Shown: positions 11,418 to 24,200, counted from the first letter of the stretch. The stretch: DNA of 64,000 bases from Stratiolaelaps scimitus (GCA_019614645.1 JABWDB010000021.1:1426001-1490000); one strand, 5' to 3'. The notes: a model not told the origin generated them from the letters alone. A program made the numbers and translations.

Positions 11418-14400
11418 ATGCTAGTTTGTGGGTTGCAGCTCATGGGCGAGATACAGAGGGACCGGAGGATAGACGGCGGCCTACCAGACTACGAGGACAT
11501 GGACGGAGAGTACAAAGGAGGTGGCCCTGCACGGGTTTGGTTTGAAGATGGACGCGAGCTTCAGGTGGTTCTAGTTGCCGGGGTCAATCCGAGAGTCTTT
11601 TGTGCCATTTGTGAATGCCTACCTCAGCGTGCAAACCTAATGAGATGTGGAAATATTCTCTGCGATCGATGTGTGGGCCGATATACGTTTCTTATGGAAC
11701 GGCCGTGTCCATGTGGAAGAGGTGGGACTTGGGATTGTGGCAACCCCTTTCGATACCGCCTTGAGGACCGTCAGCTCAACGAGCTAATGGTTGAGTGTCC
11801 CAATCTGCCAGAAGGATGTGAGGTATTCGTGCCTCTGATGGATTTGGACAGACATTTAAAGGAGTGCACGAAAGGACCAGTCGCCGTGCCAAGCAGTTAC
11901 GATCGACAGCTCTTTGAGTGCGTTGTCAGTATGGTAGAGAATGTCTGCCTCGCTTTAAACGTGGGATTAGAACGGGACATGGAAACCACTGAGGAACAGA
12001 TCGCGGCATTTGTCGATGCCCGTTCACATGAGGCGCCGGTCTCCGTCCCTGAAGAGCCCACAATGATTCTTACTGAGGTTTGTAGTGTTGCACCTGAAAA
12101 TATTGATAATAGCTCTTCCTTTGAAGAAGGGAAATCTCCAATCGCGGCTGGAAACCAAGGGGTCGCTAAAATTTCACCAAAGGAAAAGGCCCAGAAGAAA
12201 GAGAAACGGATAGCCAAAACGCCAATGAATACAGGCGCGGTCAGTAAAGTACTTAAGCCTGCTCCTCAAGGACACACTCATAGATTGAAGGAGCTCGAGG
12301 TGCTTTACACAGACGAAGGCGTATTGAAACTTCTTGAATCAGGAGTCACTGGGAGAACAAGAGGATCGAGAACAAAAGTCGCTGAGGAAGCATCTGTTCC
12401 TCCCCAACTAGCACCTGACCTTTCTCAACAGAGGGCAACACCGTCAACTGATACACTGACTGATCCAATTGAATCTCGGTTAGATAAGAAAGAGTTGGCG
12501 CCTAAAGTCGTTATTGAAAGAATTAGTCTCAACGTTTCTCCGCCGGAAGGGAATTCTCGACCAGTGAAGAGAGAAAATGAAAAACGAGGAATTTCGCGTG
12601 AGTTGCAAGCCCTTCTGGCGGCTCAAGAAGAAGCTGGTGACGCTTTAATCAAGCCTGAACACTCTTCGAGAAGGGACAAGTCGACTACTCCAGTTTCCTC
12701 GGAAGATAAAAACAGATCCAGATCGCCAGAAGCGCGAAAACTGAAGGCAACTGCTCGGAAATCTACTGGGACAAGGCGCATAACTAAACCTCAGCCAGAT
12801 CCTGAGGAATCTGATGACCAGGACAACCACAAGGCTTCTGAGGAGCCCACAGTACAATCACGTCAGCAGAAATGGCGAAGCCGAAGCCGGGTGCGTAAAA
12901 TTTTACCGAAATCAGCCGACGTTAAGAACAGTGGTCCAAGGCGCTCAAGGTCAAGTGAGGCCACGTCGTCTCGGCGAGGTCTTGACATTCCTGAAGGAGA
13001 AGAATTGGATGCTAAGAAAAGTAGAACTGCTAACGCGACTGTCCCGTCATCTGATGAGTCACCAGTGCCGCCGCCAAAAGCTAAATCCGCGCAGCGAGTG
13101 CGAAGTCGCAGTCAGGCCTCCCGCATTCGACCTTTGCAAGAAGCCAAAGACTCAGACGTCGAGCCGACAGATAGCAAGTCATCAAAATCTCAGATGGTAA
13201 CAGATACAACCTCTACAGCGGAAACACCTGTTGGAAACTCCATTGTCTTTGCTCAGCAAGACGCTGGGCCATCTAAGGAGAAAACGTAAGTCCAACATCC
13301 GATTATCAGTCTAACATTTCTACTACATTCGCTTTGTATTTGTCGTGTTTATCTTTAGATTTTAGTTATCAGTGTTTTGTACAGCAGGAGGCAGGCAGGC
13401 TGAATGTGACTGTACATTGAAAATTAAGTATTGTAATTCAGTGACTACAGTAATAGGTCATGGTAAGTCGAAAAATTGTTACTCAAAAGTATTTGGTCTT
13501 CGTAAATAATGATGCTCAGTTAGTATTGTGTTAGTCCGCCTTTGAAATGGATAACTTCAGCTGTAGAGCACTCTCTTTTACTCCACACTTTCTATAGTGT
13601 TTTTGAATGCAAGGACGCTAGTCCTGCCGGTCGATGAGCCAAAGGTCTTCAATAGAGTTGACCTGGGCTCTGGGCTGATCAGTCGAGCCCAGATATATTC
13701 TGTCAGATCATAATAATGATGTCTAGGATTTATGTCTAGGATGTAGTTAAGAAGGTTTATATAACCGTTGAAACAAATGCTGCATCAACTGTAAATAAAG
13801 TTTCAATACAACTTTTCGTCTCATGAAAATGCATGCCTACGTTTACCCCTCCCATCTCCTTTGTATACGTATTTGAAAAATAGACCGTTAATCTGTCCAA
13901 GTGATCCAGTGATGTACAAAAGAATGCAAGCGATGGACCGTTGGCTTAACTTGGATCGATCTTGTTTATTTCAGAAAGGCGAAATCGGGTTTGCTTGCTC
14001 AACCAATGCAGCCGAAGGGCTGCACCGAAGTTAGCGCTGTTGTTCCTTCACATTCAAATGATGAGACGAATGATGAGATCATTTCAAGAAGAACGCGCAA
14101 CCGCAGTCGGGCCCGAGCGAGGTTGCAGATGCCGGCTGAATTCGATAGCCCCTCTGATGCTTCATCCTGCGATACCCAGGCACGTGGGGGGCCTACGGCA
14201 CCAGTGAAGCGAGGTCGCAGTCGAACCAGAGCGGTAAAAAAGTCTGTTGAGCAGGAGTCTCATGGGGAAGAAGACGCCCTTGAAAGTCACAAGATTTTGC
14301 CTGAAAAGCCAAAAACTGTTGAGAGCAAAGAAGCCCAGAAGAGTGAGAAACCGGCCTCAGCTGCTAGTACTGGTAACAATACTCCAGTTTCATCAACGGC

Positions 14401-17400
14401 AGTGTAAGTACACCACGCAATGCATGAGACAGTTGTTAAAGTTCTCTTCTGTAAAGTTCTCATAATTTATTGTATTCGAAATGGTGCTGTAAGTTGGGAT
14501 ATGATTAGGTAGGTTATATCTGGACATATAGAGCTCGCTTATTGTTAGATATATTGACCTAGTTAAGAGCTCTATCTATAGATAATCTCGCGGTAGTCAC
14601 TATATTGCATGTAGAATGTACAAACAAGTCAATACATGTGGACATTATTTTTGTATTCAGTGCCCCAAAACCTGCTGCCGTTGGATTATTGCCGAATAGC
14701 CCAACTATGGCTCCAACTGAAGAGAAGATGGCAGCCACTGGCAGTATACAGCAAGTTATAACTTCGAGTGCTACCGCTACAGAACCTCAAGTTCTCAAAG
14801 TGGAGGTCAAGCCCGCTCCTGATTTCGTTGAGCCAAACATCCAAGCCAGAAGCCAGCCACAAGAAGAAGCTAAGTCGGAAAGGTATGACAAATACAAGTA
14901 TCTATTTCTTTAAAGGCCTTTCGTCTATATCATGCTGGTATTCTCGATTTTAGGCATGTCCTAAACTTAATCAGTCACATGATAACGAAGTGCGATAATG
15001 ATTGAGGAACTGCAGATTAGTGAATTTATGTAGATTCCATAGATTCTTGGGACTCTTCGAGGACACATTAGCTCCAGAATTGAGAGACAATTATGACGCA
15101 AGTGAGTTGACAGGATAAGAAGATAATGGGTTATTGTGTTACCCGTTGCTAATGCTGACTTCTGTGTACTGACATAATCAGTTCCAAAATACCTTAATAT
15201 CGTCGTTGAGATTAAGCTATTTTTTAGCGCCGTTGATATCAAGATCGAACAGTTGTTGTAATGACTCATATTGTTGCTTGCACACTTGTTGTGCTTTAGC
15301 CTGCCAGCGGGAGCACCGGCCACTGTAAAGACACATGAGCCCGCACCTGTTTGGAGTCCGGCTTCGAGGGTGCTCTCTGAAGAAACTACCAGCAAGACCA
15401 CCAGTAAAACGGATCCCAAGGAGACGTCTAGACCCAGTAGCACAATCCGTGATCCACGAAGAGCTAACCAGGCTCTGACCCAACCTAACGTTACAACTCA
15501 GTACGGCAATGACGGTTCCTTAAAACCACAAGCAACACCATACAGGTACCACATGATAGACACGAAGGCATGAGTTGCGACAGACTAGTAGTGGACGAAA
15601 TATAATCTCACTAGTAAGATCGACTTACAGTACAACTTGCTCAAACCTGCACACGGAGGCTACCAGTTCTGTCATTGTTTTTGTTCACTACCTTCCCGTA
15701 TATAATAATGGATCTATTGTCAACTATTTTCAGTGATATCGCTCAAACTGTAGCTACAAGGCCCACTACAGTTGCGGCGACAACACAAAAAGTCGTGCAG
15801 GATCCGCGAAGACTGAGGGACGCAGGGACTCGATTGCCAAAAGAAGCAGAGGAACGTGCTAAGCCAAATACATTCAAGATTCCTAAGAGAAGTTCCACGG
15901 ACCCGTCACAGGAATTAGGATCACCTATTGGAGTGGTCGGAGGCGCCGGCCTTGATCCTCTGAGTTGGCAGGCTCAAAGTGGCTTGTCGCAAGGGAAGAC
16001 ACACAACAAGGAGTGCGCAAACGACAGCGCAGATGATCCTCAAAGAAAACGAGACCGGACCGCTCGATGGAACTCTCCCGCGAGCACCGACAGCAGTGGA
16101 AGCCGAACATCGTCCCGCAAAGAAGACAATAGCAGGTCATCATACGGAGTAAGGCCTGATCCACTTCATTTACGAAAACTTGCGTTACAAGACCCAGAGG
16201 CACACTTTCCAGGCCGAGTTTCCCCTCGTGTTGGTACTGATAGCCGAGATACGACAGAGTTTCGTCCGAGTAGCGACAGGCCGCACAAGAGAAAAAGGTC
16301 ATTTTCGCCACGATCGAAAACCAAACATCAGCGTAGTCCCTCGGGTGGTCAGTACTTAAGAACTCAAAGTCACCGAAGTCGTTCCAGATCGCGTGACGAT
16401 CGTCGGGCGAGAAGCAGAAGCAGATATCGTAACGAGCTGAATTACGGTCCGAGAAGAGAGCACGATGAACGAGGGTCTCTCATTCGATACGCTCCTAACA
16501 CTGACGGTCCATCTTGTAGCCGCGACTATAATGACACACCGATAATGTACAGTGGTGACCAGCAAGAACAAGCGATGGCGCGCGATCGCGAGCGATTCGC
16601 GTACGTCGAAGCTCCACCGCGAGACATCGCGAACAGCTCGGTTAGCAGTCAAATTTGTGATTTACCGGTACAGGCGCAACGTCAGCCCCCAGACACTCTA
16701 TGTCGCGAGATTCCTGTCGAGCCTCGAATGGTTATTAGACTGCCGCAGCGTAAACCTTCAGTGCGACCTATCCGATGTGTCGTGGAGCTCCCTCGACCGG
16801 TGTTTGTCCCAAGTGGTCAGGAAGAAAAAGCGATAATTGAAAAGGAACCGATACAAGAAATATCAGAACCACGGGATCAATCCACTGTTGAGCGACGCAT
16901 CGCCAATAGAGATCCGCGTTTCAATAGACGATCTGGTCCTGCGGAGCCAGCCATACCACGACCAGTGTCTACCAGCAGCAGCACTAGTACGTCGAGTGTT
17001 GGACCCTCAACGATGAGTCTCGATGAGATGACCGATGCGATCGAGACTGCATTACTCCAGATAGGACGGCATCGAGGAGAAAATTCGTTGTACGAACAGT
17101 TTACTCGCGACTATGGGAGCTGCCGAAATCCCGAGGAGCAGCGGGTTGTTGCATCACGTTATTGGGCGCATTATATGGCTGGAGCGCATCGATCCAACCA
17201 AGAGGCGGGTGGCTTATCTGCTGGGTATCACATGCAGCCCGGGATCCAGAAAAACCCAGCTAGAGAAGCGTATGCATTTGACCATGGTGAGAAGCCATCA
17301 CATGCAAATAGCCTCGTTCCCCAGACATACGCTGTCACGCCGCATCCAAATGCCATACAGCCAGGAGGTCATATGGGACAATCTCCGCATCTTGTAATGC

Positions 17401-17918
17401 AACCAAGTACAGCAACACAGCAAATACATCCGCAATACGCACATAGTCAATATATTGACCCATTTCCAACGGGACCGAATTCATCGGAACTTTTTGTAGT
17501 TCGGGGCCGACCCGGAGACACAAGAGCACCCATGTTCATTGTAGACGATGACGGTTCCCGATTTTCAGATGACGACGAAGAAGCGCGTCGATCTCGTCGA
17601 TCTTTCGGTAGACCACGTAGCAGAGGACGAGGCTCTAACGCAAGTGAGTATTACAAGTTTTAAGATGTTCTCTCTTAGTTTATTGCTCTTTGACTACAAA
17701 TGCTGCTTTTCATCAAGACGTGTAACAGACCCTACGCTATAATTAAAACGAGTGATAGCGTTTCGGGGCTCTTTCACGAGCGTGCATGAGCAATAAGGAC
17801 AAAGTGTATCTTAGAGCGATGTGTAATCAAGGAATATCCTATGGATTCTGCTTTTTCAGGGTGGCGAGTAGGCGGTGGTACAGGTTATCAACCACATGAC
17901 GGCAGATCAAGATATTAG
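11418..17918 (+). CDS. RING-like plus TRAF-type zinc finger protein with a long Arg/Ser-rich tail (putative E3-like nuclear protein)
   Basis: Exons 11418-13285, 13975-14403, 14661-14882, 15300-15545, 15734-17643 and 17860-17918 give 1577 codons with all phases consistent (2,2,2,2,1). Residues 62-107 form a RING-like cluster: C62-x2-C65-x11-C77-G-N79-x2-C82-x2-C85, then C97-P-C99 and C107. Spacing is canonical, except that the usual His is Asn79 and the last pair is contracted. Residues 127-150 are a TRAF/SIAH-type finger (C127-x6-C134-x11-H146-x3-C150). The rest is disordered: alternating acidic/Ser patches and RSRSR-like patches, DPRR motifs in exons 4 and 5, a dense RS block (SRSRSRDDRRARSRSR) in exon 5, a short helical-looking segment after MSLDEMTDAIE, and a final acidic then RG-rich end. 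RING/TRAF pairs are typical of ubiquitin ligases and RS tails of nuclear-speckle factors; combining these roles is inference. The start could instead be the ATG at 11442, since a CAG acceptor-like site precedes it. Without the last splice the protein would end at a TAA at 17661-17663. Confidence 0.9.
13286..13974 (+). other. Intron 1 of the RING gene
   Basis: Starts with GTAAGT, whose TAA is an in-frame stop two codons into the intron, and ends TTTATTTCAG. It contains an 8-bp inverted repeat CTGGGCTC/GAGCCCAG (13663-13692) and an internal AATAAA. No coding exon seen. Confidence 0.8.
13794..13799 (+). terminator. AATAAA inside intron 1 of the RING gene (possible alternative poly(A) signal)
   Basis: A canonical hexamer about 0.5 kb beyond the in-frame stop created when exon 1 is not spliced. 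If used, it would give a 622-residue isoform with the RING and TRAF finger but without most of the RS tail. AATAAA is common by chance in AT-rich introns, so this is only a possibility. Confidence 0.3.
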
Positions 17919-17958
17919 GTAGTTAATTTTCGACAGTTAATGTTAACACTATCTTGTA

Positions 17959-17964
17959 AATAAA
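17959..17964 (+). terminator. Poly(A) signal AATAAA of the RING gene
   Basis: A canonical hexamer 41 bp after the spliced stop codon at 17916-17918, in a run reading GTAAATAAATAATTA. Its closeness to the exon 6 stop supports the six-exon model over the unspliced ending in exon 5. Confidence 0.6.
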
Positions 17965-20731
17965 TAATTATGGTTCGAGTATAACCAATCAGATGTTTGA
18001 GAGGAAGGCAAGCCTTGGGAGGCCATTCCAAGTAAGCTAGGGTCTCTACTCATTAAATATGTTCGATTTTAGACTTTTTAGTGTGGATGCAATGATGCTG
18101 TTTTCTTGTTATATGAGAAGGATATTGAGTTACAGTTAATTCATTTCGACTGTTATGCAATATCTTTCTCTATCGTCATCAAGCTACGCAAACAAAGCAC
18201 ACGAGTGATACCTGGCACCTTATGAAGACTGTTTTCATGTTGATTATGTATAAGGAGAGCAATCTTGAGTACAGACCATTGTTTATATTGGGCCGTGTAT
18301 AGAATGCAAGGAAAGGAAGAATATTCTTCACAATATTTTAGTTATTGGAGGACAAGAGATTCTCACTAGTTACCGAACACTACGTAGTCTAAAGAGGACA
18401 TTCAATGTGTGCTTTACATAGAAGACATTTTCGTGGTGGCGACCAATAACTGTATATTTATATATGTATACACGCAGAGCAAACTGCGAAATAATCACTG
18501 ACGAGAGTTGGTCCTTCAATAAAACTGCGTTGTGGTTTTCAACTGTATGCACCTCTTCATATAGTTTTGTTTGTTTGGAAAATTTGCATCAATGGTGGTG
18601 CGCACAGACAGAACCCGGTCGAAGACGAGCGTGACGTTTTTACGGAGGAGTGACAAGTCTCAGTGGTGCAAAACACTTTTTCTGGGTCACTAGTGGAAGC
18701 CGGCTGCGACTTGATAATGAAATAATTAGTTGATGATGATGATGATCCAGTATCTAGTCCAGTCCAGTTATTATTGGAATAACTACATTTAGATATGATA
18801 GAGAGAGGAGAATAATGTCACTATTGTCTCAACATATTACATAAGGGTTCTTCGTAGCTCTCTTATGATAGCTATGCAATGTACCGGAATCCATTGAGAC
18901 GAGATCAGAAATTGCATAATCACCGTCGTGCCTAGTTGATCACTGCTTAAAGCTTTCGATCATGATGAAGTGAAAACGTATATGATGAGATAGTTCATTG
19001 AAGTTCATCTCGACCAGAAGGTACGACTAGTCAGTCGCATGTGAACTTTTCATGAACGGTTCGTACGCTACTTGTATTGTGTTTTGAAGCGATTCGATGT
19101 AGTTTTTAGTGGTCTCTTTCTCTTGGAGCGCAATAAGTTCGATCCTCGGTTGGACGTCAGAATTTCGTCGAAATATATCAAATTTTATTAATTATTATCA
19201 TTAGACGTCTTTAACAATACATTTTGGAGGCGCGAACATGGAAATGACAATGGTGTGAGACCTCCCGTTCAAGAAGCCAGGGCTCGTAAGGGGCGATAAA
19301 GAATCTTTGTTTGGGTTTATACCTAGGAGCCCGTGCGTGTGGAACAAACACCAGTCTCACACAGCAAGAGACCGAATATTACTATACAATTCACGCAAAC
19401 GTGACATACATAATTAGATAAACATACTACGAAGTTTCTATTTGTTACAACGTCAGATACCATATGAACAATATACACCCTTATATCTACGTGTCATTAC
19501 AACGGAAAAACAATACCAGGCATGTTACATAACGGGGATTAGTATTATTATAATCTTATTAACGCTCTAATTCTTTTAGTATGAAAAAGAAGCCGTCATA
19601 AGAGGACATTAAAAATAGTTTCATAGAAGCTATTAGGTGATTAAAAAGAACTTGTTTTCAAGTATTTCCATTTAACTAACTCTTTGCTTATTATTATTAT
19701 TATTATTATTATAGTGAAATTACATTTTGAGCATTCTGCAGAAACTCGATTTCTGAATTAACCTTTTAACAGATATTCTCACTTTGCCCGCTTACAGAAT
19801 CACGAACGAAGTGCTCACTATATCGTGTCTATGCGATAAAACCTTATGCTCATCCTGATCGAATTGGAGTTTCAATATAAAGGAAAATAAAAATTGTGGC
19901 GACGGGTGATTTGCGCGAGGGGCTTACCTCGCTTAGGTCTCATTGTGCATTTGTCTGATATTCCTTTGGGGAATAGAATAATTCACACACACACACATGG
20001 GTAACCCAACACGTGGTCCGACGATTCGCGCATATTGTCATAAACATGTCTCATTTCCGGCAACGTTTCCGGTAACGTCCACTGTGAGAAGGTGTCGAGC
20101 CAAATTGTTGCAGGAGACCGCTTGGATGTCACTTGGATGCTACCTGGTGCTTATGTAGCATGCAACTATCATTATCCAGTTAGGTTAAAGCCAAGCCGAT
20201 CTTTGACGCATTTGCTATGGACTGGTGTTTATACTGATAATGACTCTATTTTAAGACATTGATGTACCGCTGAAGGCCGCTTTATCAAAATATAGCTATA
20301 GTGTTGTTTTCCAGCTTGCTTCTTCGAAGCCAGCTGGTAATCTTTACCTTCTTTAACACTAATTAATAGCCCAAAGTAGCAACCGAAACCTATGGGAAGC
20401 GTGTGCTATTTTTTCAAAGTTGTATCGATTGGTATCAGTTTCAAGATCAGTTTAACGAACGAATACCCCTAGTTAGTTATTTTGTAGTTACATATATTGC
20501 ACTATATTACACTACAATGTTTCTGTAATTTTCCTGGGCATTTTGGTGCCACACATAGCCAAGCGGTGGCTGTTTTCGTTACCGCAGAAAGTGAATATGT
20601 GAAATGCAAACACTTCATGTGCTCCCAGTACTAGTCGGTCTTTTTAATAGTAAAGCCTACTTTTCTCACAATCAAACTGGTACAACAAATTATGTTTAGT
20701 CGTAAGCGCTTTTCGAATGGTTCGATGGAAA
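17965..20731. other. Intergenic DNA, no gene seen
   Basis: AT-rich sequence with a GAT repeat (about 18733-18747), a TTA repeat (about 19690-19713), a short CA run (about 19984-19996) and an imperfect inverted pair GTGTGAGAC/GTCTCACA about 100 bp apart near 19253-19360. No coding character. Confidence 0.6.
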
Positions 20732-21213
20732 CTAGACAGTGTCCCCATCCCCCGATGGTTGTGCTGAATAGCTGATTATTTTCGGTTGGCTGTCAGGATG
20801 ATGTCTCTCAAAATATCCAAAAAAAAATGCATCCTCTCGTTCCTCCGTTCAGCAAACTGAAGGAAACATTGCCTTGATAGTTTAGCTTTAGCACATCCTC
20901 GAGGGAGCTGTCCGCACTAATGCACGGGCGACTAGAACACGGTCGACAGAACTCGGATTGACGTTCTAAGCAGCAATTTACTTCTCTCAAATGTGGTACA
21001 GTTTCATATATTCCGTCAATAAACGAAAATTTGTATTTAATTAGGAGGTTTGTGGATTTCGAAATAATACAAGCATTTTTATTGGCTTTTGAATACATAT
21101 TGTTCAACTCAAATGTGTGACTTACTTCAGTTGTTTGCCGTTTCTTCACGAAAGCTTTCACATCAGCTATGTTGATAGCTACAATGACGTTGTTCCCTCG
21201 TAAATTGAGAACG
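20732..21213 (-). CDS. Candidate minus-strand coding block, Cys-rich, probably interrupted by a frameshift or intron
   Basis: On the minus strand, 21213-21126 reads as an exon (ending KKRQTTE) bounded by an AG acceptor and a perfect GTAAGT donor. The same frame stays open through the supposed intron and continues as a well-formed segment with cysteines in CC, CRPC and RPC arrangements, then a hydrophobic strand-like stretch (GNVSFSLLNGG). It hits a T9 run at 20820-20828. Read straight through, the frame stops at 20808. One base fewer in that run lets coding-like sequence (GYFERHHPDS..) go on to a TAG at 20732-20734. So this is either an exon with a homopolymer error or a decaying gene. I do not recognise the protein. 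No neighbouring exons were found with certainty. Confidence 0.35.
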
Positions 21214-24200
21214 CTTGAATTGAAATGAGAAGATCACAGATTTAAGCAGGTGAATTTTGATTTAAAAAAAACTATTTCGACAATAATTATTACAAGGTAG
21301 TGCTTATTAGTCTAGTTTTGATAGTTTTACTACATACGTCTAGCATGCGAGCCGTCCCATATCACTTCAGGTACGAACTCTATTCTGACCGAACATACAA
21401 TTGTTGAGCGTGGCGCTATACATATTTCCTTCGGAAGGCGTCATTGTGATTACCGGGTTCGTATCCTAATTAACTCAAGTCTGAGTGATGAAAGCAAGCA
21501 GAGAAGGTATATACCTAGCGGTATAAAGCTGTCTTCAGTGAGGGACTACTCTTGAGAGTTGGTCCTAAACGTTCACGTTCCGACAAAGCACAAACTTCAT
21601 TATCCCTTGGGTTTTGTTACGAAGACTATAAAGAACACGAAGATCGCTACTGGCGTTTCCAATGTGACCAACAAATGTGCCCAAATGGGTGGTAGTGGAT
21701 GAAGCACGCCATAACAGTTGAGCTCGCAAACTTGAGAGTTCATTATCGACTCTGGAATTCCAAAAACGAGTAGCCGCTATGTGATCTTCTCTTCGATATC
21801 CTAAATATTTCTGATGTGTAGCAAATCCTTAAGGGTGACCCGAATCGCAGTTTTCGCAACAGACTGCCCATCTCTTCGTTTACAGGTGGTACTCTTATAT
21901 GCTTTATAAAGCACATCGGCACAATGAACTGAGCCGCTTCAATTAAAGAAATCAGCAAGATTTTTTATATCCCATGTCAAATGATGAACACCTGTAACAC
22001 ACACTGGCCTCCTACAAGCTGGAAACGAACGCATGTCCCAAGGAGACTTTACGGAACAGGCAAAGGGTTGAAACGGGAGCAGAGCAACAGCCTCCACTTT
22101 AGACTTTTGGCCTCCGGCGCTTTGGCGTCAACGAGATCGCTATTGCGAATCATAGAAGGCCATCGAGTCCTAGCTGCGTTCGTATAGTGGCAAGTCAGTA
22201 GCCATTGAAGCATGAGCCATTTATCAGAGCCGCTCGGACGATGCTTGGCTTGTCGCCAGATCCTGAAGCGCAGAAATGTCCCGACAGGCCCAGATATAGG
22301 GCCCTAAGATGCGACGGGGTGGATAATGTGCAATGGCGGTTTCTATTATCGGACCTTCATCTAGCTACATCGTTTACCTTATCGCGCTCATCGGACCTGC
22401 ATCTATCCCAATGTTGCCTCTTTTCGCTTGTGAAAATGATTTAAAACCGCTGCTGGGAGATTTGGAACCGGCACCAATTATCCAAGGAGGTGCTTTAAGT
22501 TTGAGATAATACTACCATTAAATACAATATCTACGTGTAATTTATATGGTTAGTCCACACTAGGCGCTCACGCATCTGACTCGCTGATAATAGGCAAAAC
22601 TCTGTGTTTTGCTAACACTCGGCAAGGATCATTAATAGCTCTTCATTTGATAACCGAAAAGTCGATTAGTAGCTAAATCGGTAGTAATTGCTCTATCATA
22701 ACAGAAAATGTCGACATCGGTGTGAGCCGGTAGTCTGTGTTCGATGAGAGCGAGTGCATTGAGTAGCCCTTCACATTTAAGAAAACTGGAGTAGTGCTAC
22801 CAGAAAAGGTAGCATACACACCCGTGGTAATAACAAGAACTCCAAGGTAGCTTACTTTAGAACAGTATGGTGATATATGTATATATATATATGTCGGAAG
22901 GTGATACGACAAGGTGCCTGACAGAAGTCTGCCAGCGGCGTAAAAGGTGTCGCCTTTAACAAAAATAGGTCAGATTTATGGTCATGGCTCGAAGTTTTCA
23001 AAGCTCTTATTGTTTCAATATGGACCCCTAACATTGTCCAGGTTCGCACTCCGGTTCACCTGGCGGCACAAAGTTTTAAACCCAGCAAACCGAAAGGGAG
23101 CGCGACGGCAAGCAGCCGTCAGCTGTTTCCACTTTAGTATTACTTCTACTATTACTGAAACTTGTACGAGCCTGAGCGGACCAAATATCTAGATACCTAT
23201 AAGCGGCACCGAGGACTGCTATAGAAAGGAGACAGCTGAGGGTCAGCTATGGTAATAGCTAGTATGAGCCTAACGGGTCCGTAGAGACTCCCCCAGTCAG
23301 TCGGCAAATGAATCACAGCTCGTGTAACGTGATTGGGGCAAGTTGGCAATACAGGACAACTGGCAAGTGTTCCGTACCTATTTAGGGGGACTGTGAAAAG
23401 AGGAATAGAAACGATGATAGGCACAACTCGCCTGATCACTTATCGTGGAGTTCTCTACCTTACTTCGAATCGTCGCTTAGAAACGATGTGAGGAGAGTCC
23501 CGGGTGGTTTCTTCCTGGGTTAAGTTCAAATTTTTGAAAAAATTTACTGCAGTTCTGTCTCGACATTTAGGAACAGACAACACTGACCGAAGAGGACGAT
23601 TCTGAGACAATGGAACTACACGTTTATGCCTTATAAACAAATGGCTGTTCGCTTTTTAAACGATTCAATTTGTCTATGAGCGAGATAGTTCAGAGAGAAA
23701 ACTGAAAAATGAATGAGATAGAGTAACGGAAGACGATTAATTTGCTTTATGCTATACCAAAGCAGCCTTTCGATAGACACGGGACAAAGACTACACACAA
23801 TGCCATGTGTATAAAGGCCCCAACATGCCTACCTTATTTAATGAGGTGTGACAAACATTATTAAAAAGTTTTTTTTGTTGGCCGGTGACCCCTTCTTACA
23901 TCATCCCCCTTTTGGCACTTATCCGTAGTGCGATAAATGTCTCGATTAATAATCCTCTTTTCCCTCAGGCTATGGCAGGAGAAGGATGAATATATTTTTT
24001 TTTGCTACGAAACATTCTTTGAGTTGACTCTCTCGCTCTCAGCTATCCCCTTCTGTTATGTGTGAGGACTCGGTTCTGAACCTCGGCTTTGAAAGATGAT
24101 AAAGAAATCTAAAGATTATCGGCGTCTGTCACAATTTTAATCCAATAAACGTCATTGTGTGATATTATCCAGACTGAACGAAGGAGAGTGCAATTGATCT

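Noticed and set aside
21743..22444. Three protein-like frames in a GC-richer patch
   Set aside because: No splice signals, most lack ATG starts, different strands and frames, no recognisable motif.
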